Part shown: positions 61,446-64,000 of the stretch, piece after piece
Numbering within the stretch: position 1 is the first letter of the stretch
How the letters are laid out: every line of letters begins with the position of its first letter
Origin: Algisphaera agarilytica
GTDB lineage: Bacteria; Planctomycetota; Phycisphaerae; Phycisphaerales; Phycisphaeraceae
Length of the DNA stretch: 64,000 nucleotides
Assembly (NCBI RefSeq): GCF_014207595.1
Contig: NZ_JACHGY010000001.1
Span: 4,000,212 to 4,064,211, forward strand
Reading direction: 5' to 3'
The notes under the pieces: generated by a model
The model's database searches: none
The model's input: only the letters and a program-made list of their open reading frames with translations
What the model was told of the DNA's origin: nothing
Translations under genes and position numbers: made by a program

Positions 61446-63374
61446 TCAAATCCACAACTTCAACCGGACCCAGTTGATCGCGTCGCGTGTCCAGACCCAG
61501 CCGATGGGTGCTTGGCGGGAATCGATCTTGGCGACGCCCTCGATGCCGGGCTTGGCCCAGGGTTGGGTGTCGAGGAGTTTCACGCGGACGCGGAACACGT
61601 TGCTGCCGTCGATGACCTCGGCGATGGGGTTGATGCGTTCGACCTCAAACCGCAGCTTGACGCCGGGGTGGGCGGCGGCGGCGAGTTCGCCGACGGCGCC
61701 TTCCGAGGGCACGTCGCCGATCTTGCCGTCCGGCACCCACAACTCGGCCCGCAAGGCGCTCAGCGGCGCGACCTCGAACAACACATCGCCTTTGCTCACC
61801 GGCGAACCCAGCTGCTGCTTCAGGTCGCCCACCACCACCGTGCCCGCGATCGGCGAGCGGATGACCGCGTGATCGATCTGCCAACGCAGCCATTCGAGTT
61901 GCGCCTCGACATTCGCCACCCGGGCCTCGGCGATCTGGCGTTCGACCTGGCTGCCTTCGCGGGCCGCCATCTTGGCTTCTTTTTCGTACCCGAGCTGCTC
62001 TGCTTCGAGACGCGAGAGTTCTGCACGCAACTCCGCGGTGTTCAGCGTCGCCAACGCCTCGCCCTCCGCGACGACGTCGTTCGGCTCGGCTTCTACGGTT
62101 TCGAGGTAGCCCTCGAACGGCGCGGGGATCGAGCGTTGGGTCACCGCCTGGAACGTGAAGGGCGCTTCGACGCGGATCGTGCCGGGCACGAAGATCAACG
62201 CGAGAACCCCGGCCAGCAATGCGATCGCGGTGACTTTCGCCCAGGTGTGTTTCGGTCCGAGCACCGTCGCCAAGCTACGGCGGGCCGAGTCGGCCAGCCG
62301 GGCGCCGAACCAGCGGTCGGTCTCCGACAGCTCCAGCACACGGGGGGTGAACAGGTCTACCGCCATCCGCAGGAACGAGGCCTCTTCCACGGTCAGGGGC
62401 TGATCGATCGGACGCTCGAGGGTGACCACCCCGATCACTTCGCCGCCGCGCCGCATGGGCAGGCTGCACACCGCCGACGGGCCGTGCTTGCTGGAGAGTT
62501 CCTGGGCGGCGCGGTTGACCATGGTGGCTTCGGGCAGCACGGGGTGCAGCACCTCGATGTCCTGGTCGAGCGACTCTTCCATGGCCGACTCGATCGCGCC
62601 GACCAACGCCATCTTGCGGCTGATGTGTTCGGTCTGGCTCATCGCGCGCAGCTTGACGTAACGCCCCGAGAGCAGGCCGATGCTGACCCGGTCGGCCCGC
62701 CACCGCGAGGCGATCTCGTTACACAGCGCGATCGCCGCTGCGCGGAAGCGCCGATGGTCGTTGCTGGCCGAGAGCACGCGGGTCGCGGTGGACAGCCCCC
62801 GCAGGTCGGCATCGCGTTGCTCCAAGACCTGCCGCATCTCGTAGAGACTCAAGAGGCTGATGCTCAACTCGATCCGTTGGCAACGGGCCTGGACGATCTG
62901 GGGGTCGTCGGTGTCCAGCAAAAAGGCCGACACGCCGGAGAATCCGCCGGGGGTTTTGATGGGGACCAGCACGAGGTGGTGAACCATCGGGCGTCCGGGA
63001 TCGGACAGCGCCGCCTGCAGCTGATGCACCTGGGTTTCAGGCGCCAAGGGCGATTGCTGAGTCACCAACTCGATGGCGTGGGCCAGCCAGGACGGCGGCG
63101 ATCCCGTGGCCGGGAGCGGCGGGTAAACCGCCATGATTTCTGAGGTTTTGGCGGAAGGCGGCATCGGCCGATCCGACGGGACAGGCGTCGCTGCAATCTC
63201 ACCCCCCAACCGAACCACCGCTCCCGCGGTCGCCTGCCCAAGCCGGCACTGCGTCGCCAGCAGCTCGGTGAGAAACTGCTCCGGCGGTCCGCTGAAACGG
63301 ACCAGACGCTCGACCAGCCCCGAGGCGGAGCCGCCCCATCGCTGGGCCGCGGTCATCGGCGGGTTCAGGCTCAT
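61446..63374 (-). CDS. GAF domain-HlyD adaptor fusion
   Basis: A 642-residue protein. Two GAF-like segments (about 30-165 and 205-345; the second has VCSLPMRRGGEVIGVVTLER) are followed by one membrane helix (379-397, VTAIALLAGVLALIFVPGT) and a HlyD-like adaptor (404-640: PFEGYLETVEAEPNDVVAEG, a short coiled coil, then HAVIRSPIAGTVVVGDL). The GAF part should lie in the cytoplasm and the adaptor part in the periplasm, so it may couple a cellular signal to export. It is the first long gene of the three-gene minus-strand cluster. Confidence 0.87.
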   Translation of the reverse strand: MSLNPPMTAAQRWGGSASGLVERLVRFSGPPEQFLTELLATQCRLGQATAGAVVRLGGEIAATPVPSDRPMPPSAKTSEIMAVYPPLPATGSPPSWLAHAIELVTQQSPLAPETQVHQLQAALSDPGRPMVHHLVLVPIKTPGGFSGVSAFLLDTDDPQIVQARCQRIELSISLLSLYEMRQVLEQRDADLRGLSTATRVLSASNDHRRFRAAAIALCNEIASRWRADRVSIGLLSGRYVKLRAMSQTEHISRKMALVGAIESAMEESLDQDIEVLHPVLPEATMVNRAAQELSSKHGPSAVCSLPMRRGGEVIGVVTLERPIDQPLTVEEASFLRMAVDLFTPRVLELSETDRWFGARLADSARRSLATVLGPKHTWAKVTAIALLAGVLALIFVPGTIRVEAPFTFQAVTQRSIPAPFEGYLETVEAEPNDVVAEGEALATLNTAELRAELSRLEAEQLGYEKEAKMAAREGSQVERQIAEARVANVEAQLEWLRWQIDHAVIRSPIAGTVVVGDLKQQLGSPVSKGDVLFEVAPLSALRAELWVPDGKIGDVPSEGAVGELAAAAHPGVKLRFEVERINPIAEVIDGSNVFRVRVKLLDTQPWAKPGIEGVAKIDSRQAPIGWVWTRDAINWVRLKLWI

Positions 63375-63472
63375 GTGTGAAATCCCTTTCGTGAAAACCG
63401 TTCGTCCGCGTGTGTCATACGCTTCGCACGCCCGGTAAAGCCCCTGAAAAAGCCCTGCTTCACAGCCCTCAT
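63371..63472 (-). CDS. Possible 33-residue peptide gene upstream of the export cluster
   Basis: An open frame of 33 codons from an ATG at 63472 to a TGA at 63371-63373 that overlaps the ATG of the GAF-HlyD gene as ATGA. The product is basic and rich in Gly, Phe and Arg (QGFFRGFTGRAKRM), without cysteine. The position suits a coupled leader peptide or a peptide substrate of the PqqD/M50 system. The ribosome binding site is poor and a frame this short can arise by chance. Confidence 0.25.
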   Translation of the reverse strand: MRAVKQGFFRGFTGRAKRMTHADERFSRKGFHT

Positions 63473-63481
63473 CCTACCGGC

Positions 63482-63509
63482 TTGCAGGTTTGGCGGACAG
63501 CCCTACAAT
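63482..63509 (+). promoter_or_regulatory. Promoter of tRNA-Val
   Basis: TTGCAG (63482-63487) and TACAAT (63504-63509) with a 16-base spacer give a near-consensus sigma-70 promoter. The -10 box ends 24 bases before the first base of the tRNA. Confidence 0.65.
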
Positions 63510-63533
63510 GTGTCGCTCGGGTTAATCCCAGAC

Positions 63534-63607
63534 GGGCCATTGGCGCAGTTGGCTAGCGCGCCTCGTTGACATCGAGGAGGTCACTGGTTCAAGTCCAGTA
63601 TGGCCCA
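63534..63607 (+). tRNA. tRNA-Val (anticodon GAC)
   Basis: A 74-base cloverleaf. The acceptor GGGCCAT pairs with ATGGCCC, followed by discriminator A. The D arm uses GCGC/GCGC, and the anticodon arm CCTCG-TTGACAT-CGAGG shows anticodon GAC, which reads GUC and GUU valine codons. The T arm has the GTTCAAGTC-type loop. CCA is not encoded and must be added afterwards. Promoter and terminator flank it, so it is a single-gene unit. Confidence 0.95.
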
Positions 63608-63611
63608 CTTC

Positions 63612-63645
63612 TCACCCTCCGCCACCGCGGAGGGTGATTTTTTTT
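63612..63645 (+). terminator. Rho-independent terminator of tRNA-Val
   Basis: An 11-bp perfect stem, TCACCCTCCGC with GCGGAGGGTGA, and a four-base loop, followed by eight T. Strong intrinsic terminator five bases after the tRNA. Confidence 0.92.
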
Positions 63646-63708
63646 GCGCTTCGATGGCGCCAGGTGTTACGACCGGTATCCACATGACTGCGTGGGCATC
63701 GAGGGGTC

Positions 63709-64000
63709 TTATTCAACATCGTTGACCCCGACGGTCTGGTTCAGCACCGCCGGGCCGTTGGTCTCGCGGACGCCCAGGCGTATGTCGCTTTGCGACAGCG
63801 CGGGGGCGGCATCGACGAAGCGCAGCTGGCGGATCACCGCCTGGCCGGGGTCGAGCCTGGGGATCAGACGCTCCTTGCGGGCGTGCCCCTTGAGCTTGGC
63901 GAAGACGCTCAGAGAGATCGGCTCATCGCCGGTGTTCGTGATGATGCAGGTCACCGAGGCGTCCACGGTCGAGGGGGCGGCGCCGTCCTCCAGCGCCAGG
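63709..64000 (-). CDS. C-terminal part of an unknown protein (start beyond window)
   Basis: The last 96 residues of a protein whose start lies past the right edge; the frame is open to position 64000. It is beta-rich (VTCIITNTGDEPISLSVFAK) and resembles a C-terminal beta-sandwich domain of an exported protein, ending VGVNDVE. The family cannot be named. It converges on the tRNA-Val unit. Confidence 0.6.
   Translation of the reverse strand, partial: LALEDGAAPSTVDASVTCIITNTGDEPISLSVFAKLKGHARKERLIPRLDPGQAVIRQLRFVDAAPALSQSDIRLGVRETNGPAVLNQTVGVNDVE

Overview
The window reads as a piece of a high-GC, Gram-negative chromosome from the Planctomycetota, most likely a marine member of the Phycisphaerae. 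This is inferred from gene content, not from a marker gene. The signs are a PEP-CTERM protein, a planctomycete-type pseudopilin, a short L34 of the HYP-type N-terminus, a SpoIVB/S55-like secreted peptidase in a non-sporeformer, a DUF1570-like metallopeptidase, LpxD (so lipid A is probably made), a GH117 anhydro-galactosidase (red-algal polysaccharide use), and few strong Shine-Dalgarno sequences. Coding density is high and operons are short to medium.

Layout. 1-2.9 kb: a Gfo/Idh/MocA-aldo/keto reductase fusion (cut by the left edge) divergent from an AraC regulator. 2.9-8.7 kb: rnc, an S55-like peptidase, a secreted beta-propeller protein and rpmH (49 codons). 8.7-15.9 kb: a repeat-bearing gap, lpxD, a SpoIIE-type phosphatase receptor, two small DUF proteins, a short NuoG and a Tat-exported phosphoesterase. 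16-20.6 kb: a low-GC orphan, GH117, a HAD phosphatase, hisA with an overlapping small gene, and a gamma carbonic anhydrase. 20.7-22.8 kb: a Cys-motif membrane protein, a pseudopilin and a His-rich PEP-CTERM protein. 22.8-31.9 kb: a two-gene methyltransferase operon behind a set of palindromes, nadB, a LEA14-like lipoprotein, a Cys-cluster protein, a flavodoxin-fold reductase, rho and coaE. 32-35.4 kb: a metallopeptidase, a small conserved gene and an iron-type binding protein. 35.4-46.1 kb: tadA, facing a probable eight-gene operon that carries the complete ligase-associated DNA repair set (exonuclease, ligase, Lhr-like helicase, PdeM) plus an MMPL transporter, a SRPBCC protein and two membrane proteins. 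46-50 kb: a secreted unknown, a photolyase and a SRPBCC-epimerase fusion. 50.1-53.2 kb: a three-gene type III polyketide operon with overlapping genes. 53.2-56.2 kb: a DUF547 protein and uvrB.

The most unusual region is 56.2-63.4 kb. It holds a free membrane-fusion-type adaptor, a SecA paralogue that stops where the helical wing and two-helix finger should begin, a membrane protein joining a PqqD-like domain, an M50 (HELGH) protease and a HlyD-type adaptor, and a second adaptor with a GAF domain on its N-terminal side. Together they look like an undescribed envelope export or peptide-processing system. A 33-codon open frame overlaps the first gene of the cluster by ATGA and is the only visible precursor candidate. 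A tRNA-Val(GAC) with promoter and terminator, and a truncated unknown gene, close the window.

Dispersed hairpin repeats lie in several gaps (8807-8912, 10091-10160, 20028-20070 with a relative at 61391-61433, 27451-27565, 57093-57150). No insertion sequence, CRISPR array, rRNA or prophage was seen.
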